Shown: in pieces, positions 32,766 through 45,200 of the stretch
How the letters are laid out: every line of letters starts with the position of its first letter
Position numbering within the stretch: the first letter of the stretch is position 1
NCBI GenBank assembly: GCA_006386115.1
Contig: VFIW01000155.1
Span: 16,331 to 80,330, forward strand
Source of the DNA: Globisporangium splendens
Lineage: Eukaryota; Oomycota; Peronosporomycetes; Pythiales; Pythiaceae
DNA length: 64,000 nt
Reading direction: 5' to 3'
Translations under genes and position numbers: made by a program
Notes under the pieces: generated by a model
The model's input: only the letters and a program-made list of their open reading frames with translations
What the model was told of the DNA's origin: nothing
The model's database searches: none

Positions 32766-34586
32766 ACGTCTCAATAAAACGACGAGCGCGCTTGGGCACG
32801 ACAAAGCCACTGCCCATGTGTTTGCAAGCAGACAGAAAAAGGGTGCGAAGCTGGCAGCTAAAAAGAAGCGATGCTGACGATGACTTTGGACCACACCGCG
32901 ATCGACGATCGCTCTCGCTTCCAGCAACGCAGCACGGCGAGAACGAAATGGACAAACTGGAGACCACGACAGACCTGGGACCCTCGCGAACTGCGTCTCA
33001 AACTCCAAAGTGCACACTCCCGTCGCGAAACTGGCAGACGCAACGTGTCGCGACCTTGATTGCTCGACGAGGAGAGAGCTACGGTGCAGGCGCTGCAAAC
33101 CAGCTCGACGTCGAAATCGCACTGAGGATCTCGCGGTTCGCGGACGTGGCGATATGAGACAACAACACCCAACGAGCGATTATGAATACAACGCTCAGCA
33201 GCACATCAAGCACACCCTCAACGTGCGATCCTAACCACCGCGAGCCTCATCTACGAGTTCATCACGAGGGTCGGCACCTCGCGGTCACCGAGAGCGCCGA
33301 TGGGATGAAACTGGCAGAAATCGTCTGTCACTGTGCGAGGCGTGAAAATGAACCACTTCGTTGGCGAAAGTAGTTCAAACGAAAACAACCATGGAAATCG
33401 AAATGGTGCTGCGGATGTGAAGACCCAAGTAGCAGTGCTGTTGCCCAGAGTGATTCGTTTCCTGGGTCCGGTGTCGAGATCGAACAGAACTTGTACCTGC
33501 TCACGGTCAGGCGCGCGCAGCCTGTCGTTGAGGATAACAGCGGTGTTATCGTGGTCGAAGGGTCGCCGCAGCACGTGCTCGAGGACTCCTGCATGGTCCA
33601 GATGGCGCCAATTCTGGCGACCACACGATCGCATTTTGAGACCTGCTTCCCAACACGGAAAAACACACGTCCACAATGCTCGCTGGAATGATGGCTCTAG
33701 CATCACCTGTGACCGTCTGATTGACGATGAGAAGCTCGGGCGGCGTAGGTGATCGATGTCCAATGGCGACGTCCAACGCGTACGCTGTAGCAGGCGTAGC
33801 ACACGACGATGGATACTTTCCCCGAAGAACTTGAAGCTTACGATTTTGCACTCCCATCTTGCAGTGTCCCGACTCTTTCCAACCGCGATAACGTCAGGGT
33901 GACAGCGGCACCTTCCCACGAAGAAAAGCAAATCTGCACCACTCTGTTCTTGCGCAGCGAGCAGCGACGCTTTGTAGATGTAGTGCATCTAGAACATCTC
34001 GGCATCGATCGCCGATGGCACAAGATCCGTGAATTTCTCTACAACCGAAGGATAATGCACCAGTACTTCTGCCTTCACCGCCTCCAGCTCATCACTCTGC
34101 GTCCCAGTCTTCCACTTTGCAAGCGTTTCCGCGTCCATCGGTGGCTCCAAGTACGTGTCGGCATCTTCTTGCAGCGCCAGCAACCGGAACCGTCATACCG
34201 ACAATGCATCGTTGCTCTCGTCTTTGTCGTCACTACACTCGGGAGTCCCTCTCGCGAGCGAACCGAGTATTCCATCACCGAGTGAGGCAGATCCAAGGCA
34301 ACTCTGTCCTCGATCGAAAAGACCGAAAACCAGCAACTTGGAGCCTATTCTGTCGGACGAACGCACCACATTGGAGCCGACTTGGTCCAGGTTCAGATTC
34401 TCACATAATTTCACGAGCGTGTTCCGCCAATGGAATAACACCACAGATTGATTTTGCTGCTGGTTTGCTGACTTCGTCTGCGGAATGCAGCACCTTGGGA
34501 TCCACTCCGTCCGCCAAATAGAGTAGTTTCGAACCGACTTGACCGAAGTAATCAGACTACCAAACGATGTCTCCAGAGCTTTCGCT
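32766..34586 (-). pseudogene. Decayed gene, unknown family, copy 2
   Basis: Same layout as copy 1 at +11,906. In about 33470-33770 it carries a dozen substitutions shared with copy 3 but not copy 1, although its flanks are copy-1 type, so this patch looks like a gene-conversion tract. Longest frame is 33251-33988. Confidence 0.4.
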
Positions 34587-35681
34587 CTTCACGGTCTCTC
34601 ATGTCGAACAAAAGAGATAGAACCAAACATGTATTGCAGTGTGTGTGACTGTCGCAACTCAAGCACCGGAACCAGCAAACAGTGTTTGCAGCAAGCAGTG
34701 TGCAAACTTTGCTGGTTTCGATGCTTGAGTGCGGAAGTGGTGTTTGGCAAACAGCACTTTGGCGACTTGTCAACTTGCTGTCAAAGAGGGAGCCAGTTGG
34801 GAGTGCTGTAACTCTCGTCACAACACAATCCAAACTGGCCCTTTTTGTCAAATGGTGCAAGCAGCTACTGTGGGGACTCGATCAGAGCGCCCCCTCAACC
34901 CAGTACCTCAGGTTACCATCACTCTATTTTGTAGGTTGTATCAAATGTCAGATACATTCTCAAGAACAATTTTGCACAACAATTCAGTTTATGGTATATC
35001 ACAAGAATCGAACTCATGATATGCTGACTGTCAAAATGGGAAAACCTCTCGTTTGCACAATAGAACCCCAGGGGCGACTGCTTGTTTTTGTTTGCGATGT
35101 GAACTTCAAGCAGTTTGAGTGGCACAACGCAGACCACACAACGAACAAATCGAATCGAAATGTCGTGCGTAATGCGATGCGCGTCTTGTCAGCCGCATGG
35201 TGCGGTCTCGACACAACTCAGACGAAAGAAACAGCAGCAGCAGGGGTGCGTGTGTGGTGTGCCTGGCTTCGCCATGGCTACGGTTGTGCAATGCTCACTC
35301 TTTTCGAGCAAGATCTGTGCGCGATTGCATCAAGGGACATTTCGAGTGAATGGTCAGCGTTTGAGGTACGCGTCGGATCGCACGCACGCATGTGCAGTTG
35401 TTCCAGACAAGTCGTTTGGGGTGCTGACTCGCGTTCTGCGCGACACAAACAAGACCGACGCTCGGTGTATCATCTTTTGTGCATCGTGCATGCGGCGTTT
35501 GCATGTGAAAACACGCGCTCACTGAGTAATAATGGACACGGCAGAATACGCTCGTCGTTCGCGCATTCCCTCAACAAATTGCTGAAAGCGCATGCGCCAC
35601 GATGCAACAAATTCACAGACCACCTCATACATATTTCACTTTTTTCTTTTCGTTTTCGTGCCAGAAATTTTACCACGATAA
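34587..35681. other. No gene recognised (copy 2)
   Basis: Near-identical to 22681-23775, including the long plus frame 34721-35710. Confidence 0.4.
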
Positions 35682-36542
35682 CTACACTTCTTTCTCGCTC
35701 AGCTCAATAAAAAATGGACGAGTGCTAAACTCTCTACAATTCGTCCTTTTCGTCGGCGGCTTCCTCCTTCTACTCCACCTCCTCGTCGTCCTCCTTGGCT
35801 CCGTCGTCCTTCTTGGCGTGTATGACGGAACGACCTGCTCTGGAGGACTCGATGGCGCGACCTGAGACGCATTATAGACCGCACTAGGCGATTGTCCACG
35901 AGCTCTTCTTGCTGTAGCTGCTGGGATAGCCACTGGCGCCGTGTCAGCCAGCGGGAGCTGCTGCACACCGCCGCAATGATACTGCTGAGGCACAGGCGCT
36001 GACATCTGCATCACATGCTGAATCTTGGAGAGCGCATGCTGCGCTTGATAGCCGCCTGCAGCTGCTGCCATCATACCGCTTGAGCCTGCACGCACACCGG
36101 TGAGAGCGTCGTTCATGAGCATGTCCGAGAGCAGATCCCACTCGTTGCCGCCGTCGCTCGGAGGCGACGAGAAGCCCGAACTGTCCGTCTGACTGCTCCA
36201 CGCGCCGGGACTCTGACCCCTGTGCTCGTAGCCGCCGCGCTCGTCTTCGTCCGACTCATTACTCCCATATCCACCATTCTCACGACCACTATACACCGGT
36301 GTCTGCGGGAGATACGCGTAATGCTGCGGAAGATGTTGCTGGTGTGGCGGGAACGGGTGCGGATGTTGCGGGAACCGCATGGCGTACGCGTAATGTTGCT
36401 CATGCTGTTGTTGCGGCAAGTTGTTGACTTGCACTGTGCGCATCGGGTCGCTGCCGACAGGAAACGCCGGGTGGAAGTGCTGCGGCTGCCTGCCGTCGTC
36501 GTCGCGGGGGAGCGCGAGGCCACTGAACGCGTTGCTCTGCAT
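35682..36542 (-). CDS. Chimeric truncated bZIP ORF at duplication junction 2
   Basis: Same 286-aa chimera as at 23776-24636, with the junction at 35816/35817 at the identical base and the same differences from the intact bZIP exon. One original breakpoint was therefore copied, rather than two independent events. Confidence 0.65.
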   Translation of the reverse strand: MQSNAFSGLALPRDDDGRQPQHFHPAFPVGSDPMRTVQVNNLPQQQHEQHYAYAMRFPQHPHPFPPHQQHLPQHYAYLPQTPVYSGRENGGYGSNESDEDERGGYEHRGQSPGAWSSQTDSSGFSSPPSDGGNEWDLLSDMLMNDALTGVRAGSSGMMAAAAGGYQAQHALSKIQHVMQMSAPVPQQYHCGGVQQLPLADTAPVAIPAATARRARGQSPSAVYNASQVAPSSPPEQVVPSYTPRRTTEPRRTTRRWSRRRKPPTKRTNCREFSTRPFFIELSEKEV

Positions 36543-37556
36543 GTTCACTTGCTTGTAATACGCCCCTGGATGTCGGAGATGCCGGTGCGCGCGTGGGGTG
36601 GGTGGGCTCCAATATTCGCCTGTTTCGACAAGAAATGTTTGCTGTTGTGTTGCTTGTCTTGTGGGCACAATCAAATAGAAAAAAACGTGCTTTGGTCCCC
36701 TCTCTCGACAGTTGCAATGGAAGAGGCTTAAAAGGGGCTTTTGAGATCAACACACACACACAAAATCAAAGAGTAATGACGTCATGAGTGTCAGCCACTT
36801 TTGGGTGCTTAAAGGGGTTGATGCGGTCTTTCGTTGAACGGAGAGCCCCTTTATCGATCGCACTTTGTGAGGTAAAGAGTAGGCTGTTTCTTTTTCAGTG
36901 CTTGATCACTCAATGATGGCGAATTTTGCCTCGATACTAAACTATTCGACCTTTTTATAGTGCACATTATGGTGTTTGATCTTAGCCGTTGAGGGTGAGC
37001 TGACCCTTGTTGTGCTGCAGATTCGGAGCGGAAGGAGAGGTTGAAGAGAGGTTAGGTCAGATAAATAAAGAAGTCAAAACAAGGTGTTCTATGACAGAGT
37101 CAGTGCGGATATTATGTTTCTAACAACCGTCAAATGTGCTCATTGTTCAAATTGGACCTGATTTTGAGAATTGAGTTGTGGATGAGCACAATCATTAGGT
37201 ACAGACGTTGCAGTTGTTGACGTCATGCAACTCCAGCAGCACCTTCGAAAATGAATACGTACTTTATGCGTGTCACTCTCTCCACCCATTCGTTGCCAAC
37301 TTGCTTCTCTGGTTCGCGTTGGCAACTCGAACACGCAAGCTCGACTTGACCACGTGCGGAGTGAATCTTACCACGACAAGGTCTTTACAACAACAACTGG
37401 CCGCAGCACAAAAGGATGCCCACTGTGCTTATCGCAACTCCTATGTTACAGATAAGTCGCTCACAAAAATGCCCAGCCTGTGTATCCGGCGACAGAGGAG
37501 AACAGAGAATTGAGCTTGCTGCCACTGACACTGCGAGCGTTGTCTGCTTCGTCTTT

Positions 37557-38483
37557 CTATTCTTCGTCTTGTTTGCTGTCCGCATCGTCTTCGTTATTTG
37601 CCGCCACATCTTGATCGTTCTCTTCCTTCTTGTCCTCGTGCTCCATTTCTTCCTCTTCAGCTGCTGCGTCCTCTCCTTTCCTCGTCGTCACATCGCTGTC
37701 GCAGCACATCACAGCACATCACACTCCCCTCAACGGTCTTCTGCACCACCGTCGCGACTTCCGCGGCATCCTCATCGCACTGATGATTAGAGCCATTTAC
37801 GCGTTGTAGCACCGCAACAAGTGAGGTAACATAAAGAGTGAACAGCGCACGACGTACCTCTTGGAGTACCTCTTGGAGTATCGCACTCACCAAACGCACC
37901 ATCAGCTCAAGACGACGCCGACAGCCTGCGGCGGACACCACCAATTGCGCATTATGGAAACAGCGCCTCTTCAATCGCACAGCAATAGGGAACATGGACG
38001 CTTCGCTGCTGCTGATCATAGTGGTGCTCGTACTCACTCCCTCCTTCGCTCTCGGATGCTGCTGTCGTCATGGGAGAAAAGAAGACGTCGTCATCATCTT
38101 CATCGACGACGTCTTGTGTGTTGCTGAGCGCTCCATTTGCGAAAATGCGTCCGGGTTGTGCAACGTTCTTTCGAAAGAGTGAGAAGGAATGACACGGAGT
38201 GACGCACGTCCACTCATCTGGTGCCTTCGGACGACATGCCAGCGCGAGTGTTGGCAGCTTGGCGCGCACTCACCATTTTCAAATGGCCACACACGTCGCA
38301 GACCAATGGATGATGCGATTGCGCGTCTTGCGCGCTGCGTGTGCGCGGATGGATGGATGAGTAAATGCACACACAACCGCCAGCGTCGAGGGAATGCGCG
38401 TTGCTGACACTGCGACGTGATGCCTTCAGTCGTGTGTGCGCCTTGTGTGCGCATGGTTGTGGACAATGTGGAGTGCTTTGCAT
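37557..38483 (-). CDS. Small acidic protein, five-exon model (copy 3)
   Basis: Exons at +11,906 relative to copy 2: 38483-38274, 38167-38038, 37925-37891, 37779-37725 and 37660-37557. Identical to copy 2 as far as read; splice sites and frame are intact. Confidence 0.42.
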
Positions 38484-39246
38484 TCCAGGGACAAGCAAGA
38501 AGAGTGAACAGCAGAAGAGAAAGGCAGGTGATCTCGTGGGACGAGGCGTGATGCAGGCGAGCTGCCTTTTCTTATATAGTATGTGTTGCACTGCCTTTTG
38601 CACATGGCTGTTGATTGATTGACGCCTGCTGCTGGATCAAGTGTGTGTGCTCGTGTGTTGCTATTTTGTTGTTGTTGAGCCGCAGTGCCACTATGAGGCT
38701 TTCCGAGGACAGCGTGAAGTGCGGCGCGTTTGTGCGTGATTGCATCTACAGACATTGAATAATGGAGCGTACCATCTGCGAGCGTCATGTTTGTCAATTT
38801 GAAAACCATGCTTCATTGAGTCAGTGCCATCGAGAGTGTGCGAGCTGGGTTATTGCTTAGCCTCGCGCTCCACAGGAGTTTTTCGTTTCGCACATGCAGT
38901 GTTGTGGAGTTCAAATGCAGTAGCAGCAGTCGTTTTAGATGAGTATGATATGTCTGATCATGTATATCAGACGCGCCGTACATGAAAACCAGAAAAGGAT
39001 ACACTTTTTCTTCATTCAAAGCATCTGACGTCGAGTTGACGGACCAAGGAAACAAATACACACACACACATAAAGGATTTATTCGTTTTTCAATGCGCTT
39101 TTTCTTTTCGTCATGCATCCATACACTGTACTTGCCAGATGAGAAAAACGAGTATGCAGAATCATGCAATATCTAAAACGGAAGATTTTGATCTGTAGAC
39201 GTGGTCGCACTGGTACTCGGCAAGGAAAGCAAAGAGATGATTGGAC

Positions 39247-42200
39247 TCACGGGACACCTGGACCTGCAGCAGCGCGACTCTTTTCCGCTTCTGAGATCTC
39301 GAACAGCTTGTCCACGACAAACGTCATCCTCACTCGTTCGGACGGATTCTGCTTTGTCATCAACGCAATCAGGTTCCACTGCTTGTCGTTCATCGTTCCA
39401 GGTCGCGGTGGAATGTTTCCTCTTTGCACACGATATTTGACGACACCACCAATCGCGTTGCTCCCCCACGGAATGTCGCCCGTGACTGTTTCTAGGATGC
39501 ACATTGCAAACGAATACACGTCGGAGGCAAACGACGGTCGCCCACCAGCCAGATACTCGGGTGATTTCCAATGAATAGCTCCCATGAGCTTTGGATCCAC
39601 CATGATTTCAGAGTCGCCGACGATCGCGCTCAGCCCAAAGTCAATGAGCTTCGCCTTCCCATCCATACCCACGAGCACGTTGTCGCACTTGAGATCGTTG
39701 TGCACGACGCTCAACCCATGCATGTACGCAAGTCCGAGCGCGACCTCGTAGAGTTTATCCCAAACCAAATGGTCGTTTCCAGCTCGCTTCAAATAGTCTC
39801 GCAAATCCCCATTCGAAGCGTATTCACACACAAAATAACGCTTGTCGACGTGGCAGGCACCATACAACTCCACAATGTGCGGGTGCTTCTTCAGTCGATG
39901 CCACACTCGTACTTCGTGAAGGAAGAGCTCGTTGGAAATCGTGTCCCTGTCGCCTTCGTACCCCATGAACTTCACCACAACCGGAGTATCCAGCCAAACA
40001 CCTTTATACACTTTTCCAAACGCGCCTTGTCCAATTTCGCTGGAAGAGGAGAATTGAAGTTTTCGCAAAGGCAAGAACCACGTTGGCACAGCTTGAGGCT
40101 CGTCACCAGTTCTGCCATCACAAAGTTCTGTCCTTGATAAACCGAACATTTTCAGCGACACAGCTCCTGGTATCGCGCTTGCTTTTACACAATTCGCATC
40201 CTTTAGAATCCGCTGATCAATGCTCGCTTCGCTGCGCTTCCAGCTCCGGATTGGGTGGCTCTTACTCACATGCACCATGTCAAGCAAACGATCCAGCTCT
40301 TCGTAAATCACGTGGTGGGACTCAGCGACTTGTCGACTTCTGGCAGCGTGAGCAGTCGATTTTTCAGACAACGTAGTGCGCAGGTATCGGTCCAAACTGC
40401 GTAAGGCAGCACAATATTTCTCAGCAACAGTGTCTGTTGGCCGTATTTGTTGTGACACCATGGTGTGGAACAGAAACTCTAGCGCTGGCCACACATCACG
40501 GACAAGCCACTTGGACTCAGGCAATTGTTGACATCGGTCTCGAATCGTTTGCAGCTTGACTGGAATTGTGTTTAACTCAAGCTGTGGAAACTGGAATGTG
40601 TCGATGCTTGCATACTCTGATGGCTGGTATATATCGAAGAAAAAAGAAAGGCAATGTTGGTGGAAAATAACTCAGTTGCTGTTCACAGTGTGATATGTCA
40701 CGTACCTCAATGTGTGTATCATGGGCGACCAGGACGAGATAATTTCTCGTCTCAACAAATTTCTTGAACTGAAGCACAACATACCCGATCGATATGCGAT
40801 CGGCAGACTTGTATGCACACATCTTTGTGACCAAGTCCCACTGGTCATCACTAAAGCTTTCAGGGCGATCTGGGAGTTTTCTACGTCTGACATTTCGATA
40901 ATATCCATATAATTCCAGCGGAAACCAAGGTCTCTTGAGAGTAATCGCTTCCAAAATGCACATTCCAAACGCGTAGATGTCGGACGAAAGAGACTTGACT
41001 TGACCGGAAAGTAGTTCAGGGGAAGCCCAACCCGCTTGTTCTGTATCGAACCAGAAGTAATAATGATCCATGCGATATTCCAGCCCACCAACTTTTGCAA
41101 CACCATCCAAACCGACAACGATGTTTGAGCATCGCAGATCACCATGGACAATGCTGCGTTGATGGAGCAATTGAACACCAAGCGCCGCATCATACAGATA
41201 TTTCCAAGGGGATTGCTGCTTTTCTATCAGCACATCCAGTAGTCGCTTCCCATACTCGTACACGAAGAAAGGCTTCGACTCAATATGGCAAGCTCCGAAG
41301 AGCTTTCGCACGTTTGGGTGGCTTAGTGAGTACCAGCGATCTGCAACTTTCTGAAACTCGTTTTTGTCCATCCATTGTGATGTTGCGACGATCACCTTGG
41401 TCTTCAGCCACTTGCCTTCGTACGTCGTGATTTCAGCGTCGCCTTCAGTTCGATTCCACTCGTTAAACTCCACATCCTCGCGAGATATAAACCAATCTGG
41501 GACAGATGGCTCTTCCATGCCGCACACTCGAAGGAATCGATTTTTGACATCTTCAATGGCGTCTACTGCTTCTTGATTAGTACCTCGTTGTTTTCGCAGC
41601 GTATTCACCAGCAGGACAGCTGCACGGTCCTTGTCATATTGTTGTCGAGACCGTCGACAAGGGCTCCGTCATCCACCAGCTTTTCATAGATAGACTGCAT
41701 CGTATTTGTTTCGTCGGTAAGCCACTGATCCTCCCAATCACTCTCTTGCAGGCTCAATTGTAGTAGCGCCGCAAAATGATCCAACTCTTCATGGAAACCA
41801 CTGATTGCGCTTGAGATGGCAAGACTGGAAATAAGTCGAGACAGAAGTCGCTTTTGCTCTTTGCACCGAAACAGCAGTCGGCAAAAACGGAACACGATGG
41901 GAATCAACGTTGCCAGCGCTTCTGATTGGACTTCAATCATACCCTGCTGCTCCAACTGGGAGCAGGCGTCTTGCAGCCGTTGCATCACCCGTGTAGTCAC
42001 AGCTGCAAACTCATGTGTCTTTGTGCACAGTTCATGCATGGTTTCCAAGGTACCAGGAAGCAATGGAGTTCTTGCAGTTGATCGGGTAGCAAATGGATTT
42101 ACGCCACTGCGACATTTCTCGATGAGCAATTGGACACCAGGTGCGTAATCCCATCGCGATATCGATATCAGCGGTGTCTCGCCATCGGGAGCTCGAACAT

Positions 42201-45200
42201 TCACGTCTGCGCCTGCCTCAATCAGAGTTTTGACGATGTTCATATGTCCTGCACGACCAGCCAGAGTGAGAGACGTCTCGCACTCGGACTGCGATCCATT
42301 CCAAACGATCGTCCCGTTCGGTGATGCGCCAGCTTTGAGCAGAAACGAGACTGTTTCACTTCCTCCTAAATGGGCAGCGTACGACAACGCGGTTCTTCCG
42401 CTCTTGTCCTTCTCGGTCACGTTTGCTCCAAGATCGACCAAAAGCTGCACAATTTCTGTATTGCCTCCTTCAGCCGCATACGACAAAGGACTTCTTCCAA
42501 ACTCGTCCTTCTCGGTCACAACAGCTCCTCGATCGACCAATAGTTGCACAATCTCTGTCTTGCCTGCTTCAGCCGCATACGACAAAGGACCTCTTCCATT
42601 CTTGTCGTTCTCGGTCACAACAGCTCCTCGATCGACCAAAAGCTGCACAATCTCTGTCTTGCCTGCTTCAGCCGCATACCACAAAGGACTTCTTCCATCC
42701 TTGTCCTTCTCGGTCACAACAGCTCCTCGATCGACCAATAGTTGCACAATCTTTGTCTTGCCTGCTTTAGCCGCATACGACAGAGGACTTCTTCCATCCT
42801 TGTCCTTCTCGGTCACGTCAGCTCCAAGATCGACCAAAAGCTGCACAATCTCTGTCTTGCCTGTTTTAGCCGCATACGACAAAGCACTCGTTCCTTCATC
42901 GTCCTTCTCGGTCACAACAGCTCCTCGATCGACCAAAAGCTGCACAATCTCTGTCTTGCCTGCTTCATCCACATATACGTACATCTCCTCGGACCAAAGT
43001 TGCACAAAGCCGCATACTTCGTCCTTCTCGGTCACGTCAGCTCCAGATCGACCAATAGTGCACAATCTCTGTCTTGCCTCCTTCAGCCGCATACGACAAA
43101 AGACTTCTTTCATCCTCGTCCTTCTCGGTCACGTCAGCTCCAAGATCGACCAAAGCCGCACAATCTCTGTCTGGCCTTTTAGCCGCATACGACAAAGGAC
43201 TTCTTTCCATTCTCGTCCTTCTCGGTCACGTCAGCTCCTCGATCGACCAATAGTCCACAGTCTCTGTCATTCCTCTTTCAGCCGCATACGACAAAGGACT
43301 TCTTCCAAACTTCCTTCTCGGTCACGTCACCTCCAAGATCGACCAAAGCCTGCACAATCTGTATTGCCTGCCTTCAGCCGCATACGACAAAAGACTTCTT
43401 CCAAACTCGTCTTTCTCGGTCAACAGCTCCTCGATCGACCAAAAGTTGCACAATCTCTGTCTTGCCTGCTTCAGCCGCATACGACAAAGGACTTCTTCCA
43501 AAGTCCTTCTCGGTCACGGCTTTCCACACAAAGTACGACTTTCTTCCGGGTCACGACAGCTCCTCGATCGACCAAAACTGCACAATATCTGTCTTGCCTG
43601 CTTCAGCCGCATACCACAAAGGACTTCTTCCATCAGGTCATTCTCGGTCACAACAGCTCCTCGATCGACCAATAGTTGCACAATCTTTGTCTTGCCTGCT
43701 TTAGCCACATACGACAGAGGACTTCTTCCATCCTTGTCCTTCTCGGTCACGTCAGCTCCAAGATCGACCAAAAGCTGCACAATCTCTGTCTTGCCTGTTT
43801 TAGCCGCATACGACAAAGCACTCGTTCCTTCATCGTCCTTCTCGGTCACAACAGCTCCTCGATCGACCAAAAGCTGCACAATCTCTGTCTTGCCTGCTTC
43901 AGCCACATACGACAAAGGACTTCTTCCATCCTTGTCCTTCTCGGTCACAACAGCTCCTCGATCGACCAATAGTTGCACAATCTCTGTCTTGCCTGTTTTA
44001 GCCGCATACGACAAAAGACTCGTTCCTTCATCGTCGTTCTCGGTCACGTCAGCTCCAAGATCGACCAAAACCCGCACAATCTCTGTCTTGCCGCCTTCAG
44101 CCGCATACCACAAAAGACTTGTTCCTCCACAGTCCTTCTCGGTCACGTCAGCTCCAAGATTGATCAAAACACGCACAATCTCTGTCTTGCCTATTATAGC
44201 CGCATACCACAAAGGACTCGTTTCTTCGTCGTCCTTCTCGGTCACGTCAGCTCCAAAATCGACCAAAAGCTGCACAATCTCTGTATTGCCCAAATAAACA
44301 GCATACCACAAAGGACTTCTTCCAAACTCGTCCTTCTCGGTCACAACAGCTCCTCGATCGACCAATAGTTGCACAATCTCTGTCTTGCCTGCTTCAGCCG
44401 CATGTGACAAAGGACCTCTTCCAAACTTGTCCTTCTCGGTCACGTCAGCTCCAAGATCGACCAAAAGCTGCACAATCTCTGTATTGCCTCCTTCAGCCGC
44501 ATACGACAAAGGACTTCTTCCAAACTCGTCCTTCTCGGTCACAACAGCTCCTCGGTCGACCAATAGTTGCACAATCTCTGTCTTGCCTGCTTCAGCCGCA
44601 TACGACAAAGGACCTCTTCCATTCTTGTCCTTCTCGGTCACAACAGCTCCTCGATCGACCAAAAGCTGCACAATCTCTGTCTTGCCTGCTTCGGCCGCAT
44701 ACGACAAAGGACTTCTTCCATTCTTGTCGTTCTCGGTCACAACAGCTCCTCGATCGACCAAAAACTGCACAATCTTTGTCTTGCCAGCTTCAGCCGCATA
44801 CGACAAAGGACCTCTTCCATTCTTGTCCTTCTCGGTCACAACAGCTCCTCGATCGACCAAAAGCTGCACAATCTCTGTCTTGCCTGCTTCGGCCGCATAC
44901 GACAAAGGACTTCTTCCATTCTTGTCGTTCTCGGTCACAACAGCTCCTCGATCGACCAAAAACTGCACAATCTTTGTCTTGCCAGCTTCAGCCGCATACG
45001 ACAAAGGACTTCTTCCATCCTTGTCCTTCTCGGTCACAACAGCTCCTCGATCGACCAAAAGCTGCACAATCTCTGTCTTGCCTGCTTTAGCCGCATACCA
45101 CAAAGGACTGGTTCCTTCATCGTCGTTCTCGGTCACAACAGCTCCTCGATCGACCAATAGTTGCACAATCTCTGTCTTGCCTGCTTTAGCCGCATACCAC

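Larger units (their letters stand above)
23911..35816. repeat. Tandem segmental duplication, copy 2 (recombinant)
   Basis: 11,906-bp unit. From its left end through the kinase it matches copy 3 at a constant offset of 11,906 bp. From the ankyrin-gene start to its right end it matches copy 1 at an offset of 11,906 bp. The switch falls in the ankyrin/helical part of the gene (about 29,395-30,600). This is the signature of unequal crossing-over between a copy-1-type and a copy-3-type unit. Confidence 0.9.
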
